Source: G965220205 sp965220205
GTDB lineage: Bacteria > Chloroflexota > Dehalococcoidia > Lucifugimonadales > Australimonadaceae
Direction of reading: 5' to 3'
Assembly (NCBI GenBank): GCA_965220205.1
Contig: OZ244812.1
Span: 434,001 to 498,000 of the forward strand
DNA: 64,000 nucleotides
The translations under genes were made by a program, and so were the position numbers. The notes below the pieces were generated by a model, which saw only the letters and a list, made by a program, of their open reading frames with translations, ran no database searches and had not been told where the DNA came from. This document shows, in pieces, positions 57,801-64,000 of this stretch; within the stretch, counting starts at the first letter, position 1, and each line of letters begins with the position of its first letter.

Positions 57801-59169
57801 AGGAGTCCATGCCGATGTTGGTGGTGCTGCCGCCGCCGACGCGGACCCACTGGTAGGAGAAGTTTGAGGGAGTTGTCCCGTCGGCGTCCATGATGGCCGA
57901 GGTGTCCGCGGTGAGCTCCTCGCCCACGCGCGGAGTGCCGGTGATTGTCGGCGCGCCGGTGGCCGGGTTGTTGTTTGCGTAGCCCCTGACGGCCACTTGG
58001 TAGTTAAAATTGGCGTTTTTAACCCACGCGGTCCCGGGGGTCACAACCACATAGCTGTCATCCCCGATTGTCCAGCCCGTCGCGCCGCCGGTGTCCTCGT
58101 TGTCGTCGGCAGTAACGTCCAAAGAGATAGTGGATGTTGCGGTGTTCGCCACCCGCTGAACCACCGCAAAGTAGGTCTTGTTCGCCTCCAGCGTTCCGCA
58201 CGAGTCCGTGGTTAGCGCGTCGAAGGTTTGCAGGCCCGAGCCGGAGAAGGTCCCCGGGTCGGTCAGCGTGCACAGCGCAGTGCCGGCCGGGTCGCCGCTG
58301 CTGTCCGCGTGCAGCGTCACAGCCAGGTCGCCGCCGGCTGTCGAGATGCTGGTGATGCTACCGAAGCTGAAGCCGATGGAGCCCAGCGTGTATCCGGCGG
58401 GGTTGGCGCCGGTGGTGAACGCCTGGGCACGTTTGGAGTTGCCACCGACGCCCATACCGTAGTCACCGCTGTCGGCTTGCCCCGTGTTCTTGACCAGGAC
58501 GGGTGGGACTATCACGGAGCCCTTGACCTCGATCAGGAGGGCCGCTGCCTCTTCTGACCATTCCGTGCCATCATAGGTGAAGGCCAAGCCGTCCACTTGC
58601 CAGCCCGCCGCAGCGCCGGAGTCCTCGGCAGCGCTAATGGTTTGGTCGACAATGATTGCGTCTGTATTGTTGTTCGCCCGCTCGATGACAGCGAAGTAGA
58701 GCGTTTCCGGCAGAAGCGTAGGGCACGGGTCCGTGGTTGGCACATCGAAGGTGTGCACGCCTGAGCCGGAGAAGGTCCCCGGGTTGGTGAGCGTGCACAG
58801 CGGACTGTTTGGCGCGTCGACCTCGAAAGTCGTATCAAAGGTCTTGTCGTAAAGCTTGGCCGTCAGCTCGCTCCCTACCGTCGTGGTGTCGCCGATGGTC
58901 CGGAAGCTGATGCCGATGGAGCTCAGCGTGTAGCCTGCGGGCTTGGCGCCGGTGGTGAATCCCTGGGCTTGGCTGGGGTACGCGGCGTTAATCAAACCAC
59001 TTGTACCAGTGGCGGTCTGCCCCGTGTTCTTGACCAGGACGATCGCCGTCTGCGCCTGAACCGTCGATGACCAGAGGAGCACGGCGCCCAGCGCCAGCAG
59101 TGCGAGCGCCACAAGGGCCGCCTTCGCCCTGCGGAGGTCCACTCGCTTCACCAGGTTGGACAGGTTCAA
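48814..59169 (-). CDS. Giant cadherin-repeat surface protein (3451 aa)
   Basis: A very large exported protein. The start is TTG 59169 after GGGAGAG. A basic signal/anchor (LRRAKAALVALALLALGAVL) is followed by three related N-terminal modules (each with AQ-FTTG-NPAGYTL-SIG and FSGSG stretches) with Ig-like units between, then a beta domain, and about 20 cadherin-like repeats, many with RSVAENT or EITTTA openers and YEV-VTATD closers. A run of 15 glycines lies near residue 3085. The tail YDVDGNEAIDRDEALAAL ... RLYFAG is nearly the same as in the LRR adhesin. Probably a calcium-dependent adhesin or matrix protein. Confidence 0.82.
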   Translation of the reverse strand: MNLSNLVKRVDLRRAKAALVALALLALGAVLLWSSTVQAQTAIVLVKNTGQTATGTSGLINAAYPSQAQGFTTGAKPAGYTLSSIGISFRTIGDTTTVGSELTAKLYDKTFDTTFEVDAPNSPLCTLTNPGTFSGSGVHTFDVPTTDPCPTLLPETLYFAVIERANNNTDAIIVDQTISAAEDSGAAAGWQVDGLAFTYDGTEWSEEAAALLIEVKGSVIVPPVLVKNTGQADSGDYGMGVGGNSKRAQAFTTGANPAGYTLGSIGFSFGSITSISTAGGDLAVTLHADSSGDPAGTALCTLTDPGTFSGSGLQTFDALTTDSCGTLEANKTYFAVVQRVANTATSTISLDVTADDNEDTGGATGWTIGDDSYVVVTPGTAWVKNANFNYQVAVRGYANNNPATGAPTITGTPRVGEELTADTSAIMDADGTTPSNFSYQWVRVGGGSTTNIGMDSSTYTLTDDDAEKRIRVDVTFTDDLTNAEGPLSSALSDTIVPADVLVRNTRQTRRSSGEDFDSQSPDLIAQGFTTGANAGGYTLDSIGVHFFSTANNLSPAVNRISATLNAGSSSEPGAELCSLTNPATFGGSGLHAFAAPTMGTTCPTLHAGTTYWVLLKNDSRTFTYLSATDNDAEDPGGAAGWSIGDGHTQRQGPVSSNPGRWFSNTRPLLIEVKGSAADNNFATGAPSISGVLQQDEELTADTAGVADADGVGTFSYKWLADGTAISGATSSTYTLTASEVGDAISLTVTFTDNEGYSESLTSAETHDVVATGATRKLLWVGTLTVGDRGGGAIGVNNSNNEGSLSPYSFTYGSDTYAIDQIDFGPVPSTGLSIVMSPIPGADEEEAWIFDTGREWLVSDLTPHETGGQIFLLWAAVAEDVDWTIGEETVVYLLEVVNNPPEFTDTAPTTRSVDENTASAANIGAAVAATDPESDTLVYALTGTDASSFTIDTSSGQLKTSASLDFETDSSYSVNVTVHDGKSAVGVADTTVDATIAVTISVNNLDEDGTVTLLPATFTGGTEATASVSDLDGTVSGASWRWARGNTATGSFGNISGATSASYTPVAADVSKYLQASVTYTDPQGSGKTASAVSSSAVEAGNAEPAFSADSATRTLPENSGAGVDVVGGVITATDSDSGDTLTYSLTGTDAARFEIDSDGQIKVKTGSTHTFNFESSKKSYSVTVNVRDSKDEAGNADTATDDTIAVTIDLTNVNEAPTITNLLDTPNVPENSSGTILLMASDVDVPDTMTWSVESDDDGSKFQVTSGFLASLSFRDQPDFETPGQSGETDNEYVVTVKLTDSGGLSDTLKFTVTVTNVNEAPEITTNSGAAYIFSEAENTATSEVIETFQATDVDASTTLTWSLQGADAGDFTITTNPDGEGELMFRNVPDFEEPKGSLGTDRNVYIFTVRVRDNGSPRQEDTIGVNLHVTDVNEAPVITTTVTNFFRSENGDVVNSVHAMDVDASTTLTWSVESADDGDKFEFNTTTGTSALLTFKIAPDFETPTDVGSTAMNNTYVVTVKVTDDGSPAMSDTHTLTVEVTNVNEAPEITTTATTYTAFNVDENTANTTVIKTYMATDLDASTTLTWSLEGNDAGDFTITKNADGDGELKFRSAPNFETPVDADTMNDYDIRVKVKDNGIPGNRGSINRLDDTVSVEVTVLDVNEAPEIFGDPAPSFAEIEYDATSPDLTIGTYTYTDEDRNPTDTITWGIIGTDAPHFNIGSSTGVLSFDMRPDFENPFSADNDYEIVVVADDGQGGVGSWAVIVTVTNVDETPEITTTAVSHTAPSFMEIEYDATTAVLTIADYDGRDEEGQTISWSRTGTDAGDFTIDSSTGVLSFAQRPNFEIPADGGGDNVYNVYNVTVRARDTASNTRELEVVVTVTDVNERPDIDEDTVPSYVEVEYDFTGTRPDVHTFTATDYDDMDTFEWSLLGTDAAYLEIDATTGVLTFTQDSGFGHGPLPNFEHPRDDDVGDGSSNTYSITVRATDDDASDQKFTDYAVVITVTNVNEQPEFTGTPETAITLDEHDANDNYAVMDQADYDAYDEEGGVTWSLTGTDGGDFAISADGVLTFVKTPNFEAPEDSGGNNVYEFNVVATDVQSGSSRRNVSVAVTVTVGDVEEAGTLAVENLSPAAGETVTFRLTDPDGGIDTTNMTWVIQSLATGGSWTRVSGVLTPASTTFPRVVDEDETGKAIRAMVTYTDRRGSGKTAVSQQTAEVTADPIVNAPPRFRGGSTWSVEEGPAGGAVGTPTSATDRDNDTLTYGIQSGQDSALFEIDPSTGQVRLAQALDFETTSAPHVLFFYLTLHDGRDADGNAETVPTIDATRSATISVLDVEEGGVVTLSTDEPETEMPLTATLEDGDGGVTGEIWQWARSENGRTGWTNISGAASSSYTPTVADEDFFLRATVTYTDRRGAGKSAEAVTDDPVPSVNRRPRFPSTETGQRTVPENSRAGANIGAPVAADDPENDSLTYSLTGTDADVFTIVERTGQIRVAAGAQLDYETKLSYSFTIEVHDGRDGSGATSTTIDDTQAVTIMVENVEEEGVVTLTTDAGTIQARVEVTAALEDDDGVTGSVGWQWARSPNGRTDWVNIAGAVSAAYTPTLEEDRGNYIRATATYNDGEGSNKTANAVSARVGDPPPVNSAPVFPSSENGRREVAENTDPGSPIGDPVAATDLNAGDSNVNDPLVYSLTGTDADSFTIDAGTGQIRLAQDATLDYEGKRSYRVTVEVTDGRDQNGDDDMDAIDDRQNVTITVTNVNEAPVVTGDDAPSFQEDSTTAIATYTATDPERDTLTWSVSGNDFWISSRGQLYFSSPPNFEGQTSYQVTVTATDDETTPLPGSLAVTVTVTDAEEEGVVAITPARGWVNVSTQFSASLTDNDGGVTGTTWQWARSPNGRSRWTDIAGETSSSYTVTADDANQYLRASALYEDRRGSNKTAEAALSSPVGDTQPTTNMPPDFTEDDDDMDTGRTTTRSVSAGTAAGRPVGSPVRATDTDEGDVLTYSLTGTDAGAFDIDAATGQIRTKDVLDSAVKDSYSVTVEVHDGFDVDYSPSSDLDDTIDVTITVTAVAQRTPGGGGGGGGGGGGGGGAPQNRAPEFTEGDRTTRSVAENTPAGVNIGDPVAATDFNRDTLTYSLRGLGSDLFDVDASSGQLLTKTALDYETEASYSVFVWVQDNKNAIGRPDTERDTVIRIELSVTNEDEAGAVALSSSEPDVDIPITAALTDPDGGLDRVVWSWARSADQTAWTTINGAASAAYMPVDADKGSYLRATASYTDGHGPRKSAQAATSVPVPPDAGPVFTGVQDGVLERSVPENTDAGEAVGAPVAATDAEDDALTYALGGPDAALFAIDTDTGQVRVGDGTTLDHEADKNVYEVTVTATDSLGASATATVTITVTDVGLGSPVGDAYDVDGNEAIDRDEALAALADYFSGGITREEAIAVVRLYFAG

Positions 59170-59351
59170 CTGTTCTCTCCCACTACTCGATCCAGGTATT
59201 GGTGTCGACCGACGTACGCCGAGTTGCCGCCGGTGTTGTCCTCGGTGAGGTGCAAGACGCCGTTCTCATCGAGGGCGCGGTCGCGCCTGTGACTCCGCTT
59301 ATCCTGGCATTCTTCTTGCGCATGTACCCATGAGAACACTAGTGCCTCCAC
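59166..59351 (-). CDS. Possible short leader reading frame before the giant adhesin
   Basis: A 61-codon GTG-started frame ends with TGA inside the TTGA overlap at the adhesin start, a layout typical of translational coupling. The protein has no recognised motif and no homologue before the LRR gene. Weak. Confidence 0.25.
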   Translation of the reverse strand: MEALVFSWVHAQEECQDKRSHRRDRALDENGVLHLTEDNTGGNSAYVGRHQYLDRVVGENS

Positions 59352-59579
59352 AAGGCTTTGGTAAGTGCCTAATCACACTTTTGGTGAGGTAATTTAAAAC
59401 AGCGCTTTGTTAGCTTTTGGGGAGAGTGTTTCTGCAACTTATTGCTCTTGCCGACATAGACGGAAGTCAGCGCACGCCACCGGGACATATCCCGGGCCGG
59501 GAGAGGCCGCTGCTCCCCAGGCAGCCGCATATGCGGGCCTTTCCTGTTGTCAGGAAGACCGAGCGATTGACTTCCCGCT
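59170..59579. other. Gap between the third and the giant adhesin
   Basis: It holds the second copy of the conserved leader block and the possible leader frame. Nothing else is recognised. Confidence 0.5.
59356..59466 (-). promoter_or_regulatory. Conserved leader block, copy before the giant adhesin
   Basis: Matches 47605-47703: TTGCAGAAACA, AGCTAAC and AAGTGTGATTAGGCACTT, with AAGTG and CACTT at 59363-59380 as inverted ends. It starts about 190 bases before the giant adhesin's start. Confidence 0.6.
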
Positions 59580-62500
59580 CTATCCGCTCGAACCACTGAC
59601 GGTGAACACCAGACTATTGGACAGCTTTCTGCCGTCCTCCGTGCAGACGGCTCCCTGAGCCTCGCAGTCCGTCGTGGCGGGCAGAACGATGGTCACATCC
59701 TCGCTGGAGTCTGGCCTCACCATTATTCGCCACTTGATGTTGCTTGGCTTGTCCATGCGTTGAGCCTTTAGTATGGACCCGCCGGTCACAGCAAAGGCAT
59801 GGAACTTTAGGGTCTTGTAGCTGAGGGGAATCTCCTCGCTGAACCGGATGTCGAATGTGAAGACATTCGAGGCGCCGTGGTGGCTGACCACGGGAAACAC
59901 CAGGCGGACGGTCAGCGGCGTGGGCTTCGCCGCCACCGCCGCCGTCGCATCGCTGGTCAGCGTCTCATCGTTGTCGGCATCGTCGCGGAAGGAGACCCGG
60001 ACTTGGATTATCTGCCCTTTCTGCACGTCCTTGAGGGTGTAGCTGGACCCGGTGGCCCCGGCGATGTCCGACCCTCCGGCCATCCATTGGTAGCTGTAGG
60101 AAACGTCGTCCAGCCCGTCCTCGTCGGTGATGCCGTTGGTGAGGGCCGTCAGCGTCTCCCCCACCTGGGTGGTCCCGCTGATGGTGGGTAGTCCGGTGGC
60201 CGGAGAGTTGGGCTTGGCCGCAACCGCCGCCGTCGCCGCGCTGGTCAGCGTCTCCTCGTTACCGGCGTCGTCGGTGAAGGTCACCTTCACTTTGATGGCC
60301 TTGTCCTCGTCCTCGTCGGACAGGGTGTAGGTCGAAGCTGTCTGACCCCCAATGTCGGCGTCGGCGCCGCTGTCGCTCCTGATCCACTGGTAGCTGTAGG
60401 AAACGTTGGTGAGCCCGTCGGCGTCGGTAATACCCGACGTGTCCGCCGTCAGGGTCTGGTCCACCTGGGGCGTCCCGCCGATGGTGGGCGTTCCCGTGGC
60501 CGGAGAGTTGGGCTTGGCTGCAACCGCCGCCGTCGCCGCGCTGGTCAGGGTCTCCTGGTTGTTGGCGTCGTCGGTGAAGGACACCTTCACCTTGATGGCC
60601 TTGCCTTCGTCGCTATCGGCCAGGGTATAGGTGGAGTTGGTCGCGCCCTCGATGTCTGCGTCGTTGGCAATCCACTGGTAGCTGTAGGAAACATCGTCCA
60701 GCCCGTCCTCATCGGCAATTGCTGACGTGTCCACCGTCAGCGTCGCCCTCACCTGGGCCGTTCCATCAATGGTGGGCGCTCCTGTCGCGGGGCTGTTCGG
60801 CTTGGCCTCCACCGCCGCTGTCGGCGCGCTGGTCAGGGCTTCCTCGTTGTCGGCGTTGTCGGTGAAGGTCACCCGCACCTTGATGGTCTTGCCCTCGTCG
60901 GCGGAGACCAGGGTGTAGGTCGAGTCCTTTTCTTCCGCAATGTCGGTGTCGGTGTTGCCGTCGCTCCAAATCCACTGGTAGCTGTACGACACGTTGGTCA
61001 ACCCGTCCGCGTCCTCAACACCGGTGGTGTCCGCCGTCAGCGTCTCGTCCACCTGCGCCGTCCCAGTGATGGTCGGCGCGCCCAGGGCCGGGGTGTTCTG
61101 ATCGGACTGAACGAGGTTCACCGTCACCTCGTCCCCTTCCGACCAGCCCAATCCCGGGTCATCCCACAGGAATCTGTAGGACGCTCCGCCCTTATCCACC
61201 ATGGCGTCCGCCGAACCGAACTCTTCATCCCCCACTGAGAGCACGAAGCCGGTGGAGAACATCTCTTCGTTCAGGCCGAGCCAGAGCTCGCCGTCCTTGA
61301 GAAAGATGTACCTGACGTAGTGGGTCTTGCCGTCCCATTCGACCGCGGTTTCCGACAGGGACCCCAGGTCGGGATCGCCCCAGTACGAATACCCTGTGAC
61401 TCCATCCCTGGTTTCCACGGTCATAGTGGGGGACCATGCGTTATCACCGGGCTGCACCACCTCCGTTGCCGCGCTGGTCAGCGTCTCCTCGTTATCGACG
61501 TCGTCGGTGAATGTCACCCGCACCTTGATGGTCTTGCCAACATCATCGGCGACGAGCGTGTAGGAGGATGAATCGGTCCCGATGTTCGTCTCTATCACGC
61601 CGTCGAGGCGTATCCACTGGTACCTGAAGGCGACGCCTTCCAGCCCGTCCGCGTCGTCGATGCCTGAGGTGTCCGCCGTCAGCGTCTCGCCCACCTCGGC
61701 CGTGCCGGTGATAGAGGGCGCTCCCGTCGCGGCATGGTTGGCGGTCACCCTGAGAATCCTGTCATTGCCGGGTAGGTTGGACGTGGCGATGTACAGGGCC
61801 CCGTCGGGGCCGAGCACCGGGGTCCGCAGTCGGTTGTGGCTGCCGTCGAGCTCCGGAACGACGATCTGACTCACTAAATCGCCCTGTTCGGTGAACTCGA
61901 AGACACGAAGCGACTTCGTCTTGAGCGTGGCCACCGCGAGTCGCCCTTCCCACTCTCCCCATTGGGGGCCGTCCAGGAAGACGGCCCCGCTGGTTGCCAG
62001 AGTGGGGAATCCCGAGGACCATCTGGCCTGGCGGGCAGATGGGAACTTCGCCAGGTCGGTCATGGGGACGCCGGCCTCGTCGGAATAGTCGTAGAAGGCC
62101 AATGTGCCGTTGTCCGGGATCGGGTCCCAGCCGTAGTTGCCCCCCGGCGCCAGCAGATTGATCTCGTCGTCGTGTTTCGGGCCGTGCTCCACCAGCCACA
62201 TCTGGTCCGTGCCCGGGCGCAGCGCCAGGCCCTGGGGGTTGCGGAAGCCGTAGGAGTACACCGGCGAGGAGGCCCCGAACGGATTGCCAGGCGCCCCGGC
62301 GCCCGTCCGCGGGTCGACGCGCAGGACCTTGCCGCCCAGGGACGTCAGGTCCTGCGCACCCGTTACCACCCGCCCGTCGCCGGTCACGATCCAGAGATAT
62401 CCCTCCGGGCCGAACACCAGCCGGCCTCCCGAGTGCCAGGGGCCCGGACCGATCGGTATGCCCTCCACCAGGGGATCGACGACGCGTGTGGCTTCATCGT

Positions 62501-64000
62501 AGTTCGCGTCGATCGTCCAGGCGATCACCTGCATCTCGCGTCCGGTGTGTCCCTGGAGCGTGTAGAACCGCCGGTTGGTCGTAAAGTCCGGGTCCACGGC
62601 CAGCGCCTGCAGACCGGCGAACCCGTCGACGAGCAGGTCTCCGAGGTCCGCGTCGACCTGCTTGACGGCGCCGTCGGTCAACCTCGCGTTCAGCACGCCG
62701 GCGCGCTGGGTGAACAACATCGTCCCGTCTGGGGTGAAATCGATGCCCCAGGGGTGGGACAGGCCCCTGACGATTACCGTCACCGTCAGTTCCGGACCCG
62801 GTTCGCGGGCGCCCACGACGGCGGTCGAAACAGCCTGAGCGGACTTGCCGGGGCCGTGCCCGTCGGTGTACGACGCCTCGGCCCTGAGCAGCATCTCTTC
62901 GTCTTCTTCGGTTGGAACGTAGCTGTCTCCTTCGCCGTAGGCCTCGACGCCGGTCCAGGTGGTTCCGTCAGGAGACCTGGCCCAGCTCCACGAAACCGCG
63001 CCGAGGGACGCCGCGGGACCCGAGCCGCCGCCTTCGAGGCCGTCGGGATCGGTCAGCGTGGCGCTGACCACCGTCCCGACCCTGGGTCTCGCCGGAAAGA
63101 GCGAAACGGTTCCGGGCCGGTCCTCCGCCTTGAACGCCTCGACCGCCGCCGTGGCCTCGCTAGTCAGCGTTTCATAGTTGCCGCGGTCGTCGACGAACGC
63201 CACCCGTACCTTGACCCGCTTGCCCAGATCCTCGGCGACGAGCGTGTAGGTGGGCGAGCCGCTCCCGATGTTCGTCTCGGTCGCGCCGTCGATCCGCAAC
63301 CACCGGTACGAGTAGGTCGCGCCTGTCAGCCCGTCGTCGTCCGACACGTCGGAGACCGCCGCTACGAGCGTCCGCTCCACCTGCGCCGTGCCCGTGATCG
63401 TCGCCTCGCCGGCGGCCGGGTTGTTGATGAAGGAGCCGCGCACCTCGATCTTGTAGGAAACCGCGTCGGAGGCCCATCCCTGAGCGGCGTCCTGAAGAGA
63501 ATATGTCGCGCTTCCGTCCGCGATGGACCACCCCTCCGCGTCCTCCGGGTCTTCGGCATCGCTCGCCGTTCCACTGACGGCGATGGCGCCGGAACCGGTG
63601 ACGCGGACCCTTTCGACGACCACGAAGTAGGTCGTCTCTTTCTCGAGAACCGGGCAGGTCGTCCCCGAGGCCGGAGCGGCGAAGGTGTTCACGCTCCGCT
63701 CCGACAGGCTCGCCGGGGCGATCAGCGTGCAGAGAGCGTTGCCCGGGACGCCGCCGCCGTCCGCGTTGAGCGTCACCTCGAGGTCGGACGGCGCGGACGA
63801 CGTGTCCGAAACTTCGCCGAACCCGATCCCGACGGACGCCAGCGCGTACCCGGCTTTGCTGGTCCCAGTGGTGAACGCCTGGGCCCTCTTCGCGCCGGCC
63901 GAGCCCAGGTCATGGCCGGCGTCGCCGGACTGCGCCGTGTTGCCGACCAGCGCGGCGGCGGTCTCCGCGTCTTCGACGGAGGGCCGAACGACGCCGCTGA
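59580..64000 (-). CDS. Adhesin with embedded sugar-dehydrogenase-like propeller (5' end missing)
   Basis: The frame is open to the window end, so the N-terminus is absent; at least 1473 residues remain. In order: an N-terminal module like those of the giant adhesin (AQAFTTGTSKAGYAL), an Ig-like unit, a glucose/sorbosone dehydrogenase-type propeller (about 61740-62790; LSHPWGIDFTPDGTMLFTQR, YGFRNPQGLALRPGTDQ, PGGNYGWDPIPDN), five more Ig-like GAPTITGTAQV units with YSYQWIRSD, and a C-terminal domain with DIRFSEEIPLSYKTLKFHAF and TDCEAQGAVCTEDGRKLSN. It lacks the dockerin-like tail. It probably combines adhesion with a sugar- or ligand-binding propeller. Confidence 0.8.
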   Translation of the reverse strand, partial: SGVVRPSVEDAETAAALVGNTAQSGDAGHDLGSAGAKRAQAFTTGTSKAGYALASVGIGFGEVSDTSSAPSDLEVTLNADGGGVPGNALCTLIAPASLSERSVNTFAAPASGTTCPVLEKETTYFVVVERVRVTGSGAIAVSGTASDAEDPEDAEGWSIADGSATYSLQDAAQGWASDAVSYKIEVRGSFINNPAAGEATITGTAQVERTLVAAVSDVSDDDGLTGATYSYRWLRIDGATETNIGSGSPTYTLVAEDLGKRVKVRVAFVDDRGNYETLTSEATAAVEAFKAEDRPGTVSLFPARPRVGTVVSATLTDPDGLEGGGSGPAASLGAVSWSWARSPDGTTWTGVEAYGEGDSYVPTEEDEEMLLRAEASYTDGHGPGKSAQAVSTAVVGAREPGPELTVTVIVRGLSHPWGIDFTPDGTMLFTQRAGVLNARLTDGAVKQVDADLGDLLVDGFAGLQALAVDPDFTTNRRFYTLQGHTGREMQVIAWTIDANYDEATRVVDPLVEGIPIGPGPWHSGGRLVFGPEGYLWIVTGDGRVVTGAQDLTSLGGKVLRVDPRTGAGAPGNPFGASSPVYSYGFRNPQGLALRPGTDQMWLVEHGPKHDDEINLLAPGGNYGWDPIPDNGTLAFYDYSDEAGVPMTDLAKFPSARQARWSSGFPTLATSGAVFLDGPQWGEWEGRLAVATLKTKSLRVFEFTEQGDLVSQIVVPELDGSHNRLRTPVLGPDGALYIATSNLPGNDRILRVTANHAATGAPSITGTAEVGETLTADTSGIDDADGLEGVAFRYQWIRLDGVIETNIGTDSSSYTLVADDVGKTIKVRVTFTDDVDNEETLTSAATEVVQPGDNAWSPTMTVETRDGVTGYSYWGDPDLGSLSETAVEWDGKTHYVRYIFLKDGELWLGLNEEMFSTGFVLSVGDEEFGSADAMVDKGGASYRFLWDDPGLGWSEGDEVTVNLVQSDQNTPALGAPTITGTAQVDETLTADTTGVEDADGLTNVSYSYQWIWSDGNTDTDIAEEKDSTYTLVSADEGKTIKVRVTFTDNADNEEALTSAPTAAVEAKPNSPATGAPTIDGTAQVRATLTVDTSAIADEDGLDDVSYSYQWIANDADIEGATNSTYTLADSDEGKAIKVKVSFTDDANNQETLTSAATAAVAAKPNSPATGTPTIGGTPQVDQTLTADTSGITDADGLTNVSYSYQWIRSDSGADADIGGQTASTYTLSDEDEDKAIKVKVTFTDDAGNEETLTSAATAAVAAKPNSPATGLPTISGTTQVGETLTALTNGITDEDGLDDVSYSYQWMAGGSDIAGATGSSYTLKDVQKGQIIQVRVSFRDDADNDETLTSDATAAVAAKPTPLTVRLVFPVVSHHGASNVFTFDIRFSEEIPLSYKTLKFHAFAVTGGSILKAQRMDKPSNIKWRIMVRPDSSEDVTIVLPATTDCEAQGAVCTEDGRKLSNSLVFTVSGSSG

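Overview
The window is GC-rich DNA from a bacterium that I would place in the Chloroflexota, most likely near the Dehalococcoidia/SAR202. The reasons are the division cluster reduced to mraZ-rsmH-ftsA-ftsZ with no murein genes, Thr/Pro-rich lipoproteins and cell-surface proteins, a fused homocysteine methyltransferase/methylene-THF reductase, and many GC hairpin repeats between genes. The placement is inference from gene content; there is no rRNA in the window.

Layout. 276-3941 (+) is a compact operon: an ECF-like sigma factor, an FtsZ carrying an N-terminal XRE-type helix-turn-helix, and a membrane-anchored sugar dehydrogenase-like protein. 3974-11940 (-) holds a Fur/NicO metal pair with a palindromic operator, a DUF3179 lipoprotein, a flavin oxidase-like protein, UbiX/UbiD decarboxylation genes, a PAC2 protein and a sugar-nucleotide-type dehydrogenase. 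12-15 kb has repeats, two small membrane proteins, tRNA-Arg, tRNA-His and an IS30 element. 15.2-18.1 kb is a defence patch (methyltransferase-nuclease fusion, PIN/RHH toxin-antitoxin) framed by a duplicated 3' end of pepA. 18-27 kb is mostly housekeeping (pepA, degV, proC, yggT, pdxA, nrdR), broken by a duplicated unit of a small zinc-motif protein plus an RCC1-propeller lipoprotein.

28-32 kb (-) is the division operon mraZ-rsmH-ftsA-ftsZ with a readable promoter. 32.5-41 kb (+) is a carbon/one-carbon block: alanine/serine-glyoxylate aminotransferase, a malate synthase-like protein, an oxalate-CoA ligase-like protein, a ketopantoate reductase-like protein and the folate enzyme, ending at tRNA-Ala. 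41.5-64 kb (-) is a surface-protein island: a leucine-rich-repeat adhesin, a 3451-residue cadherin-repeat giant, and a third, incomplete adhesin carrying a sugar-dehydrogenase propeller. The first two adhesins are each followed, 46-48 bases later, by a paralogous Pro/Thr-repeat membrane protein, and each is preceded by the same conserved block of about 100 bases.

The most unusual item is the sigma factor/HTH-FtsZ operon: the FtsZ part keeps its GTPase, T7-loop and C-terminal peptide motifs, and a separate ordinary FtsZ is encoded at 28-29 kb. Other strong leads are the shared adhesin leader block, the pepA-flanked toxin-antitoxin island, and composite inverted repeats built of 10-base iterons around a CACTCGTAAAT hairpin.
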